Source: a virus. Taken from it: 27,631 nucleotides of DNA. The DNA lies in IMG/VR virus record IMGVR_UViG_3300028024_000024, positions 1-27,631 of that record; one strand, given 5' to 3'. The translations under genes were made by a program, and so were the position numbers. Every line of letters begins with the position of its first letter. The stretch's first letter is position 1. Shown in pieces: positions 7,786 to 13,408 of the stretch. The notes beneath the pieces are model-generated. The model worked only from the letters and a program-made list of their open reading frames with translations, was not told the DNA's origin and searched no databases.

Positions 7786-8126
7786 TGGCCGCCAAACTAA
7801 TCGGCTTCCCGAAAACCCTCACCTATCGCAATAAGAAAATCCGCGATTCAGCCCGCGACGAGGAATGCCTAGTCCGCCTTCCGGGTGCCTGCACTTGTGA
7901 CCCGGCCACGACTATATGGAGCCACTATCGCGGCAGTGCAGGCGGGAAAGGCGGCGCATTGAAGGCTGATGACCTTGCCGGTGCATATGCGTGTACTGCT
8001 TGCGATGCTGTTTATGATGGTCAACGAAAACCGCCAGCAGGCATGACATACACAGAGGTGGTTATGGCTTGGTTCGAAGGCCATATCCGTTCAATTGTAC
8101 GACTGCACGAGAAAGGACTTATTTGA
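7785..8126 (+). CDS. DUF1364 (HNH/Ref-like nuclease-type) protein
   Basis: This 113-residue protein matches the DUF1364 family found beside nin genes in lambdoid phages. Evidence is DEECLVRLPGACTCDPATTIWSHYR near 25-49 and the paired cysteines in YACTACDAVYDGQRKPP near 68-84. The Cys/His arrangement is that of a zinc-bound HNH-like fold, so a nuclease role in recombination is plausible but unproven. The ATG overlaps the NinB stop by one base, and the stop (TGA) shares its last base with the next start. Confidence 0.82.
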   Translation: MAAKLIGFPKTLTYRNKKIRDSARDEECLVRLPGACTCDPATTIWSHYRGSAGGKGGALKADDLAGAYACTACDAVYDGQRKPPAGMTYTEVVMAWFEGHIRSIVRLHEKGLI

Positions 8127-8500
8127 TGAACCTCTTCAAGAAACTCTTTGGCCGCAAGAAGCCGGAACCGGCGACGGCTGCGGCAGTGTCGGCTATCCGG
8201 GCGCGGGTTTATTCGTCGTCAGCAGTTCGCAGCGCGCCCGAGCCGTCGAGCGACCTTCTGAATCCGCTCAATCCGTTGAGCCCGCTTAGTCCCTTCAATC
8301 CGCTGAACGCGCCGACATACAGCGCAGCGAGCGAGACGCCGAGTCATCACGCCTGCTCCGACACGTCGCACCATACCAGCCATGATTATTCGTCGCCTAG
8401 TTACGACAGCGGCTCAAGCTCCTGCGATTACAGCAGTAGCAGCGACAGCAGCTCAAGCAGTTTCGATAGTGGTTCTAGTAGCAGCGGTTCTGACTGGTGA
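8126..8500 (+). CDS. Low-complexity Pro- and Ser-rich protein, 124 residues
   Basis: The start at 8126 overlaps the DUF1364 stop by one base. The N-terminus is strongly basic (MNLFKKLFGRKKPEP), as in proteins that lie on the inner membrane or bind nucleic acid. Residues 45-62 repeat an (N/S)PL-type tripeptide. Residues 73-89 are His-rich, and the C-terminal 35 residues are nearly pure Ser with Asp, Tyr and Gly. Such Ser/Asp tails occur in several bacterial hypothetical proteins. No catalytic motif is visible. It may be a disordered or membrane-associated protein paired with the membrane protein encoded next. Confidence 0.72.
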   Translation: MNLFKKLFGRKKPEPATAAAVSAIRARVYSSSAVRSAPEPSSDLLNPLNPLSPLSPFNPLNAPTYSAASETPSHHACSDTSHHTSHDYSSPSYDSGSSSCDYSSSSDSSSSSFDSGSSSSGSDW

Positions 8501-8509
8501 GACGAAATA

Positions 8510-8743
8510 ATGATCAACCTGAGCATATTTCTCGTTGGCTTCATCCTCGGCCTATTCTCCATCCTGATCCTTGCCGCTATCTACCTGCTACACCGCCCTC
8601 GCTATGTCGCACCCACCAAGTACCGGAGAGAGTGGAGGGATAAGGCGGAACGCGACCTTCTGGAAGAGATGTTTGATGAGCTAAACCAGAAGAAGTCGGT
8701 TGAGCCGATTTACATGTATGGCGTTACTGGAGAGGAAAGATGA
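8510..8743 (+). CDS. Small single-pass membrane protein, 77 residues
   Basis: Residues 4-27 (LSIFLVGFILGLFSILILAAIYLL) form one clear transmembrane helix right at the N-terminus, followed by a basic stretch (HRPRYVAPTKYRREWRDK) that would sit in the cytoplasm and then a charged helix. It looks like an N-out, C-in inner-membrane anchor protein. No family is recognised. It is too early in the genome to be an obvious holin and lacks a partner lysin in the window. Its stop overlaps the next start as ATGA. Confidence 0.7.
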   Translation: MINLSIFLVGFILGLFSILILAAIYLLHRPRYVAPTKYRREWRDKAERDLLEEMFDELNQKKSVEPIYMYGVTGEER

Positions 8744-9087
8744 AGGTGATTGTATGTGGAGGCCGGGATTACAACAATGCCGAGATGCTGAATCTAGTGC
8801 TAGATGAGATCCACGCCAAGACTCCAATTACGACGATGATTCAAGGTGGCGCAAAGGGTGCCGACGACTTGGCTTTTCGTTGGGCCTGCCGTACCAAAGG
8901 TGTGTCAATTACGACTCATCATGCGGAGTGGGATAAGCACGGTCGGGCAGCAGGACCGATCCGTAATGCGCACATGCTACAGGACGGACCTGACTTGGTT
9001 GTTGCTTTTCCAGGCGGTCGCGGAACGGCGAACATGGTCAAACAATCAAGGGCGGCCGCCGTGCCAGTAATCGAACTCGAAGAATAA
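8740..9087 (+). CDS. DUF2493 (SLOG superfamily) protein
   Basis: This 115-residue Rossmann-like protein belongs to the DUF2493/YspA branch of the SLOG superfamily. Visible motifs are the opening VIVCGGRDYNN (3-13), the nucleotide-loop MIQGGAKGADDLAFRWA (33-49) and DLVVAFPGGRGTANMV (85-100). SLOG proteins bind nucleotides or nucleotide-derived signals. Phage-borne DUF2493 proteins are common but functionally uncharacterised. It ends the early/middle operon: a 118-base control region follows. Start overlap with the membrane-protein gene is ATGA. Confidence 0.87.
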   Translation: MKVIVCGGRDYNNAEMLNLVLDEIHAKTPITTMIQGGAKGADDLAFRWACRTKGVSITTHHAEWDKHGRAAGPIRNAHMLQDGPDLVVAFPGGRGTANMVKQSRAAAVPVIELEE

Positions 9088-9105
9088 CCAAAAACTCCCG
9101 ATTGA

Positions 9106-9127
9106 CAACTCCAAACATTTGTAGTTG
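9106..9127. promoter_or_regulatory. 22-bp dyad, likely operator
   Basis: The two halves read CAACTcCAAA and TTTGtAGTTG around a central CA. Nine of eleven positions pair across the dyad. It overlaps the -35 region of the promoter at 9119-9147 and contains the end of a TTGACA hexamer (9102-9107). A further half-site-like CAACTACA occurs at 9180-9187. This is the shape of a dimeric repressor or activator site. Which protein binds is unknown; candidates within the window are the XRE and winged-helix proteins. Confidence 0.5.
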
Positions 9128-9147
9128 TGCTTATTTGTTGTTAGAAT
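9119..9147 (+). promoter_or_regulatory. Candidate extended -10 promoter for the late-regulator gene
   Basis: A TGtTAGAAT element (9139-9147) is an extended -10 with five of six core bases matching. Seventeen bases upstream lies a weak -35 (TTGTAG, 9119-9124) inside the dyad. The transcript would begin near 9153 and give a ~50-base leader before the ATG at 9206. The weak -35 plus overlapping dyad suggest regulated firing. The perfect TTGACA at 9102-9107 has no -10 at a standard distance. Confidence 0.45.
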
Positions 9148-9205
9148 AGCGCTAGATGTTGTATCTGTTTCCGTGGTTCCAACTACATCGTGTGCGGGGT
9201 TCTGT

Positions 9206-9604
9206 ATGACTCAAGATCAGAGTGAAGAAATCGAGCACTTGCTACGAACATGGTTTGACTGGCAGGTACGGCAGTCGCACAGAGAGATTCTGGCGCACTA
9301 CTACCGCCCGGAAGACATGACGTGCAAAAGGTATCAGACGCCCTCCTGCGCCCAGGAGGATGACGAGGACGCATATGCGTGGGCTGATGACCGGCAATCG
9401 GAGCAGGTGCAGCTTTGCGTCGATCAACTGCCGTCCGATCAGCGCGCCGCGATTTCCACATCCTTGCGTAATAAGAATTCTGGCGCGCAAGTCTGGAGAT
9501 CGAGCCGCGTTGACGATCAGCACGCGGTGTATCAGTCGGCAAAAGAGGGACTACTACCGCTTCTTCGGGCGCGGCATCTTGTGAAAATTATGGAGGCGGC
9601 GTGA
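9206..9604 (+). CDS. Putative late-gene regulator (Q-like antitermination / sigma-region-4-like protein)
   Basis: This is a 132-residue protein. The layout resembles small phage late regulators in Burkholderia-type phages: an N-terminal helix (EEIEHLLRTWFDWQ), then acidic middle, then QVQLCVDQLPSDQRAAISTSLRNKNSGAQVWRS, which reads like a sigma-region-4 helix-turn-helix. A final helix (YQSAKEGLLPLLRARHLVKIM) follows. The family resemblance is recalled, not searched. Context supports it strongly: it has its own promoter and precedes a promoter-terminator pair and the whole late operon. I chose ATG 9206; an upstream in-frame TTG-type start would extend the protein into the promoter. It overlaps the phosphatase start as GTGA. 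Confidence 0.55.
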   Translation: MTQDQSEEIEHLLRTWFDWQVRQSHREILAHYYRPEDMTCKRYQTPSCAQEDDEDAYAWADDRQSEQVQLCVDQLPSDQRAAISTSLRNKNSGAQVWRSSRVDDQHAVYQSAKEGLLPLLRARHLVKIMEAA

Positions 9605-10332
9605 AGAATCCCTTTGTTCACCGGTACGCGCGCAATACGATGGGTACTGATTGGGTGTGCGGCGACATTCACGGGATGTTCCGCCTGTTGCAAACCGTAC
9701 TGGACGGGCTGGGATTTGATCCGTCCAAAGATCGCCTGTTCAGCGTGGGCGACTTGGTTGATCGCGGGCCGGATTCGGAGTTGGCGCTTGAGTGGATCGC
9801 CAAGCCATGGTTTCACGCCGTGCAGGGCAATCACGAAGACTTGGCAATCCGGTACGTCAATCCCGGCTATCGTGATGCTGCGCACTACGCCATGAACGGC
9901 GGTGCCTGGTTAATCGGCAAGACAATGCCAGAGCAACAGGAATACGCGATTGAACTAGCCGCTCTTCCCTATGCCATTGAAGTTGAAACGGCCGATGGTT
10001 TGATTGGTATCGTTCACGCCGATATCAGTGGCGGTTCGTGGGGCGGCATGGTGCAGCGCTTCGCCGGGGTAACGAGCAACAACAAACTGAAGGCAATCAC
10101 GGACGATGTTCTATGGTGCCGGGACCGGATTCAGTCCGAGGACAGATCGGGTGTTCCTGACATACGCGCCGTAATCGTCGGCCACACGCCGCTCAAGCAT
10201 CCCGCCATATTGGGAAACGTCTACCACATTGACACGGGCGCCGTTTTCCGTGACGGCTATTTCACGCTTCTCAATCTGGCTACGCTTGAGGCGGTTCCGC
10301 CGATGCCTGAAAAACTCAACTGGGCGGCTTGA
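9601..10332 (+). CDS. NinI-like metallophosphoesterase (Ser/Thr protein phosphatase family)
   Basis: This 243-residue calcineurin-type phosphatase resembles lambda NinI (lambda phosphatase). The metal-binding motifs are in order: GDIHG (21-25), GDLVDRG (50-56), GNHED (76-80), a later His in IVHADIS, and GHTPLKHP near 198. The family uses two metal ions (often Mn) to hydrolyse phosphoesters, and lambda phosphatase can act on Ser, Thr, Tyr and His phosphates. It starts with GTG overlapping the previous stop. As in the lambda nin region it sits beside the late regulator. Its physiological substrate is unknown. Confidence 0.92.
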   Translation: MKNPFVHRYARNTMGTDWVCGDIHGMFRLLQTVLDGLGFDPSKDRLFSVGDLVDRGPDSELALEWIAKPWFHAVQGNHEDLAIRYVNPGYRDAAHYAMNGGAWLIGKTMPEQQEYAIELAALPYAIEVETADGLIGIVHADISGGSWGGMVQRFAGVTSNNKLKAITDDVLWCRDRIQSEDRSGVPDIRAVIVGHTPLKHPAILGNVYHIDTGAVFRDGYFTLLNLATLEAVPPMPEKLNWAA

Positions 10333-10339
10333 AAATATT

Positions 10340-10380
10340 TTGCACAACCACTTGCATTCCATAAAATCATGTGCTCTAAT
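10340..10380 (+). promoter_or_regulatory. Candidate late promoter(s), pR'-like
   Basis: Two overlapping promoters fit. One has TTGCAC (10340-10345), a 16-base spacer and TAAAAT (10362-10367). The other has TTGCAT (10352-10357), a 17-base spacer and TCTAAT (10375-10380). CTTGCA occurs as a direct repeat at 10351-10356 and 10382-10387, flanking both -10 elements. This is the place where a Q-type protein could bind. Transcripts would start near 10374 or 10387 and meet the terminator at 10414-10439 almost at once. Confidence 0.55.
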
Positions 10381-10413
10381 TCTTGCAAGCCAAACTCGTC
10401 CAGAGAAAACGTA

Positions 10414-10439
10414 AGCCACCCCTAACCGGGTGGCTTTTT
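10414..10439 (+). terminator. Intrinsic terminator directly after the late promoter
   Basis: Perfect 8-bp stem AGCCACCC / GGGTGGCT (10414-10421 and 10428-10435) with a 6-base loop, followed by a T-run to 10439. It lies about 50-70 bases after the likely start of transcription and before the first late gene. Unless bypassed it would release only a very short RNA, as lambda tR' does. Confidence 0.85.
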
Positions 10440-10451
10440 GCGTTTACCGCC

Positions 10452-10637
10452 ATGCCTTCCATAACCTTCCAGTCGCGCACATACGGGCTCGACCCCATGA
10501 GGGCATTGGAGCAGAAGCAGAATGCGGAATTCCGCCAGAAGAAACGCATCATCGAAGGCGACGACTGCAAGAACTGGAGCCCGGCGCGGAAAGCGGCTGA
10601 GGAGTTGTTCGATATTCCTGCTGGGCGGAAGCCGTAA
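10452..10637 (+). CDS. Small 61-residue protein, unknown function
   Basis: This is the first frame after the late terminator. The protein MPSITFQSRTYGLDPMRALEQKQNAEF... is charged with helical segments and no recognisable motif. No good ribosome site precedes the ATG at 10452; another in-frame ATG lies at 10497. The TAATG overlap with the next gene supports that it is translated. It may be a minor late or accessory protein. Confidence 0.55.
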   Translation: MPSITFQSRTYGLDPMRALEQKQNAEFRQKKRIIEGDDCKNWSPARKAAEELFDIPAGRKP

Positions 10638-10849
10638 TGGGACTGATAGCAGCCGATGACATGACAGACCGCGAACAGGCGCGTTTGTATGAGTTCACGA
10701 AGGACGTGACGACCCTGGCGTTCCATACCGGGTACATCACAAACCGATGGAGCCCGAACGACGCTGCGCTGAACCGGTTGCGCGGATATTACGAGGCCGG
10801 ATTGACGGCTGACGAAGCGGCGATGGGGCTGTTTGCCACGCATCACTAG
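10637..10849 (+). CDS. Small 70-residue helical protein, unknown function
   Basis: The ATG shares its A with the previous TAA. Sequence is MGLIAADDMTDREQARLYEFTKDVTTLAFHTGYI followed by LNRLRGYYEAGLTADEAAMGLFATHH. It is mainly helical with an acidic surface and has no membrane segment. The C-terminal GLTADEAAMGLF looks like a small helical hairpin. The family is unrecognised. Confidence 0.62.
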   Translation: MGLIAADDMTDREQARLYEFTKDVTTLAFHTGYITNRWSPNDAALNRLRGYYEAGLTADEAAMGLFATHH

Positions 10850-10857
10850 AGAACGCC

Positions 10858-11034
10858 ATGAAAGCGACTCCGAAATCATGCTCCTGTCGCGGATGCCGAC
10901 AAGCAAAAAGCAGCAAGGGCGGCAATTTCATGATGAAGCACGCCGAGCGTGCGTTCCGTCATGCTTCCAATGCCGCCGCAAAGGTCGGAAACGACATGAT
11001 GGAGGCCGCCAGTCGGTCTGGGCGCATAGGTTGA
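10858..11034 (+). CDS. Small Cys-cluster protein, 58 residues
   Basis: It begins MKATPKSCSCRGCRQAKSSKGGNFMMKHAERAFRHASN. The CxCxxC cluster (Cys8, 10, 13) with basic residues around it and a following helix is a pattern I associate with short phage proteins of unknown role; it could bind one metal ion or nucleic acid. It starts 9 bases after the previous stop (spacer AGAGAACGCC). Codon use resembles neighbours. It is the last plausible gene before the structured 11035-11701 stretch. Confidence 0.6.
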   Translation: MKATPKSCSCRGCRQAKSSKGGNFMMKHAERAFRHASNAAAKVGNDMMEAASRSGRIG

Positions 11035-11701
11035 TCCTCGCTTCCCGCGCCAGCTGCGGTCGGCGCAGCAGTGTGAGACGGGCGCGGGAAGCACCTTGCA
11101 GTATGGCGATTCATGGTCCGGCAGATAGTCGGCAAGAGTCGCCATTCTGGAGGGCGCGGCATGCCGACCGTTACAGACCTCGGACCTGAAATCCGGCGTC
11201 GGTCGCTCTCCCCTATTTCGTATCCGACCGGATACGCCGACAGCCAAGCCGGCTGATAAACCGGCGATTCGATACCGAGCGGGAACGAATGTCGCTATCC
11301 AGCTAAACCGGATGCGAAAACCGGCGGAAATGTCGTCGGACAGCTTAAGTCGATTAAGCACGCTAATCGCCTCAGTGGGTGAGGCGCTTCACTATCGCGG
11401 CCATGTGAATTAATGTGGCCGTGTTCCAGGTGAGAATCCTGGGCCTTCATGCGGGCCTATTCGCGCGGACTGGCGTCGCTTCCGGCCGCGCAATCAACAG
11501 CGACAATTCCTCCTTTGTGTGTACAGCACAGGAAGGAATTGAATAGGCCCACGTGAAGGCGAAACAAGCATCGCGCGCGTCGATTGACGGCCACTGCGCC
11601 ATGCGGATGCGAGAAAGTAGTCTTCAACCCAATCCTCCACGGCGACTCCCCTTCGTCGTTTTCCGCACCGAAAGGCTGCGGGCTTTTATTCCGGTGCCCA
11701 G
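11035..11701 (+). other. Gene-poor, hairpin-rich stretch (667 bases)
   Basis: I see no convincing gene here. Small frames exist: MAIHGPADSRQ from ATG 11103, and MPTVTDLGPEIRRR from ATG 11161 with GGAGG 7 bases upstream. A longer open frame (about 11129-11412) lacks an upstream start codon. A Cys-containing frame from TTG 11584 runs into the next gene. What stands out is secondary structure; the strongest helices are listed under the ncRNA entry for 11040-11560. An imperfect repeat (GCGGGAACGAATGTCG at about 11279 and GCGGAAATGTCG at about 11324) adds to the impression of RNA rather than protein constraint. From 11561 to 11701 there are only weaker hairpins, such as GCACCG 11665-11670 with CGGTGC 11692-11697. 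Confidence 0.6.
11040..11560 (+). ncRNA. Candidate long structured RNA
   Basis: Successive helices visible in the sequence are as follows. A perfect 12-bp stem (11040-11051 with 11081-11092) encloses a perfect 6-bp hairpin (11053-11058/11064-11069). A 10-bp stem (11103-11112/11136-11145) encloses 11118-11122/11128-11132. Then come 11220-11225/11230-11235, 11343-11348/11354-11359, 11368-11374/11380-11386, 11396-11403/11416-11423 and 11426-11430/11438-11442. Finally a 20-position closing helix (11443-11462/11541-11560; 19 of 20 pair counting one G-U) encloses two more hairpins. Bases 11388-11392 (TTCAC) can pair with 11405-11409 in the next loop, giving a possible pseudoknot. Transcription would come from the late promoter. 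I recognise no named RNA family. Confidence 0.45.
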
Positions 11702-12088
11702 ATGGCTCGCAAACCGAAAGCGACTCCTGGGTACTTCGAGATTCCCGTTTTCCCGATCCCGATCTTTGGCGGGAAAATGCTCCTGTGCGTGACGCGCGAG
11801 GAATGGGCAAGCGTCGCCTACCAGTACGACAGCGACCCTGACACAGACGGCTGCAAGGGCCTGTCTATTCAGTACCGAACGCCGGAAGAGGGAAGAATTT
11901 ATTGCATCGGCGTGTTCGACGGCGCGATTGATACGTTCGTGCATGAGTTGGCGCACGCCGTGTTTCATATCCTCGGCGACGTCGGCATTCCGGTAGAAGA
12001 CGGTGCCGCGAATGAGGCATTTGCCTACATCCAAGGCCACTTGATGAAGGAAGCATTTCCCTCATTTCTCGCGGCAATCGCCGAATAG
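11702..12088 (+). CDS. HExxH metallopeptidase-like protein, 128 residues
   Basis: The key motif is HELAHAVFHIL (81-91), an HExxH zinc-peptidase active-site helix. Glu105 in NEAFAYIQGHL is in the position of a third ligand. The preceding part is beta-rich (YFEIPVFPIPIFGGKMLLCVTREEW). Small phage proteins of this kind are usually predicted peptidases of the ImmA/IrrE-like or minor gluzincin type; substrate is unknown. No ribosome site is evident before ATG 11702; translation may depend on structure upstream or on a short overlapping frame. It is not obviously part of the head operon. Confidence 0.72.
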   Translation: MARKPKATPGYFEIPVFPIPIFGGKMLLCVTREEWASVAYQYDSDPDTDGCKGLSIQYRTPEEGRIYCIGVFDGAIDTFVHELAHAVFHILGDVGIPVEDGAANEAFAYIQGHLMKEAFPSFLAAIAE

Positions 12089-12138
12089 CGCCACTTTTCT
12101 GGCGCAATTAACAATTTGTGGCGCGCAAATGTGGCGCG
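12088..12138 (+). repeat. TGGCGC repeat cluster with hairpin
   Basis: A perfect 6-bp hairpin GCGCCA/TGGCGC (12088-12093 and 12100-12105, loop CTTTTC) follows the peptidase stop. It is followed by a direct repeat of TGTGGCGCG at 12117-12125 and 12130-12138. The hairpin has no proper T-run after it, so it is a weak terminator at best. The repeats overlap the alternative ATG start of the next gene. Confidence 0.5.
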
Positions 12139-12140
12139 AT

Positions 12141-12146
12141 AAGGGG
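12141..12146 (+). promoter_or_regulatory. Ribosome site deciding the GTG start at 12153
   Basis: AAGGGG lies 6 bases before GTG 12153. The alternative in-frame ATG at 12129 has no purine-rich site upstream and lies within the TGTGGCGCG repeats. I therefore place the phosphoesterase start at 12153. Confidence 0.55.
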
Positions 12147-12152
12147 CCTTCT

Positions 12153-13313
12153 GTGGACGACAAGCTTCGCCAGTGGGCCACGCCGCGAGATATCGAGTTC
12201 ATCGAGGCCATTGAGAAGCACGGTAGCGGCTCAGCGGCGGCCCGAGAACTGGGCCTTAACAAGAGCGTCGTCAATAAGGCGATGCAGGCGTTGGAGAGGC
12301 GGGCGGCGAAGGCTGGCTACTCACCTAACCACGATATGACGCGGGCGGTGCCCGATGGCTATCTCGTCAGAGGCGTCAGCACCTATTACAACAAGGATGG
12401 CGCGCCGGCCGGGCAATGGGTGAAGTCTGCTATCGATGCCGAGCGTCAGGAAGAGATTTTTCGCGAGGCTTGCGCGGCGATGGCAGAGACGCTGCCGCGC
12501 GTGCATGCTGCACCGAAGCCAGAGAAGACGGTCGATGCGCTGTGCAATCTGATCGTTTTCACTGATTACCACCTCGGCCAGCTTTCATGGGGCCGCGAGA
12601 CCGGCGCCGACTGGGATCTGAAAATCGCGGAGAGCCTGTTGCTCGCCAGCTTCGTGCATATGGTTGAGGCAGCACCCAAAGCCAGATCATGCGTGCTGAC
12701 GCTTCAAGGTGACCTGCTCCATACAGACGGGCTTTTGCCGCTTACGCCGGCACACAAGAACGTCCTGGATGCCGACGGCCGGTTCTCCAAGATCGTTGCT
12801 GCGGCGATCCGCGTCATTCGCCGCCTCGCGGACCACGCACTGATCAAGCACGAAAGCGTCCATCTGGTGATCTGCGAGGGAAATCACGACGAAGCAAGCT
12901 CAGTATGGCTTCGCCAGATGTTCGCAGCACTGTATGAGAATGAGCCCCGTCTGACAGTGAATGACTCGGAACTCCCGTTCTACGTTCACCAGCATGGCGA
13001 GGTAATGCTCGCCTTTCACCACGGCCACAAGGTCACGAACGAACAGTTGCCGATGCTATTCGCAGCTCAATTCCCCAAGGTATGGGGCAACACCGTGAAG
13101 CGATATGCCCATTGCGGCCACCGCCACCATGTTGACGAGAAAGAATACGCCGGCATGACCGTCACGCAGCACCCGACGCTTGCCGCTCGGGATGCGCATT
13201 CGGCCCGCGGCGGCTGGATCTCGGAGCGTGCCGCGGCTTTGGTCACGTATCACGAACGGTACGGCCAAGTCGCACGGACGATTGTGTGTCCGGAGATGTT
13301 CGAAGCAGCGTAA
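12153..13313 (+). CDS. Calcineurin-type metallophosphoesterase with N-terminal helix-turn-helix
   Basis: This is a 386-residue protein from the GTG start (394 from ATG 12129). Residues 4-58 form a helix-turn-helix (IEFIEAIEKHGSGSAAARELGLNKSVVNKAMQAL). The catalytic part carries metallophosphoesterase motifs: TDYHLG (137-142), GD in QGDLLH (186-187), GNHDE (243-247), HHGHK (289-293) and GHRHH (322-326). This fits a two-metal phosphodiesterase or nuclease. Fusion to a DNA-binding head suggests it acts on DNA or on a DNA-bound partner. Similar proteins sit before terminase genes in many proteobacterial phages, with role unknown. A structured spacer and an HNH gene follow. Confidence 0.85.
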   Translation: MDDKLRQWATPRDIEFIEAIEKHGSGSAAARELGLNKSVVNKAMQALERRAAKAGYSPNHDMTRAVPDGYLVRGVSTYYNKDGAPAGQWVKSAIDAERQEEIFREACAAMAETLPRVHAAPKPEKTVDALCNLIVFTDYHLGQLSWGRETGADWDLKIAESLLLASFVHMVEAAPKARSCVLTLQGDLLHTDGLLPLTPAHKNVLDADGRFSKIVAAAIRVIRRLADHALIKHESVHLVICEGNHDEASSVWLRQMFAALYENEPRLTVNDSELPFYVHQHGEVMLAFHHGHKVTNEQLPMLFAAQFPKVWGNTVKRYAHCGHRHHVDEKEYAGMTVTQHPTLAARDAHSARGGWISERAAALVTYHERYGQVARTIVCPEMFEAA

Positions 13314-13323
13314 AATGTTGTTT

Positions 13324-13375
13324 GTGTGGCTAGGTTGATCCCCGAAAAGCAGGTTTGACCGCCTGCCTGCCACAC
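13324..13375 (+). ncRNA. 52-base tRNA-like mini-fold in the spacer before the HNH gene
   Basis: A perfect 7-bp outer stem GTGTGGC/GCCACAC (13324-13330 and 13369-13375) is followed by TA as in a tRNA. It encloses a T-arm-like hairpin, GCAGG (13349-13353)/CCTGC (13362-13366), with loop TTTGACCG. A very short D-arm-like GG-TTGAT-CC lies at 13333-13341. There is no anticodon arm, so this is not a normal tRNA. It may be a tRNA remnant, a processing signal or a structured leader controlling the HNH gene. Confidence 0.3.
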
Positions 13376-13408
13376 CTTCCAAACGGTCGCCTCTAGTCAA
13401 GGCATGCA

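Noticed and set aside
9102-9130. Promoter built on the perfect TTGACA at 9102
   Set aside because: No acceptable -10 lies 16-18 bases downstream. The extended -10 at 9139-9147 fits better with the weaker -35.
10876-11361. Minus-strand open frame (161 codons) over the structured stretch
   Set aside because: It would be the only minus-strand gene, it overlaps the Cys-cluster gene, and no family or ribosome site supports it. It remains a minor alternative to the RNA explanation.
11040-11560. Hammerhead ribozyme core
   Set aside because: The CTGATAAA near 11252 does not match the CUGANGA core and is not followed by a proper stem and GAAA in the required order.
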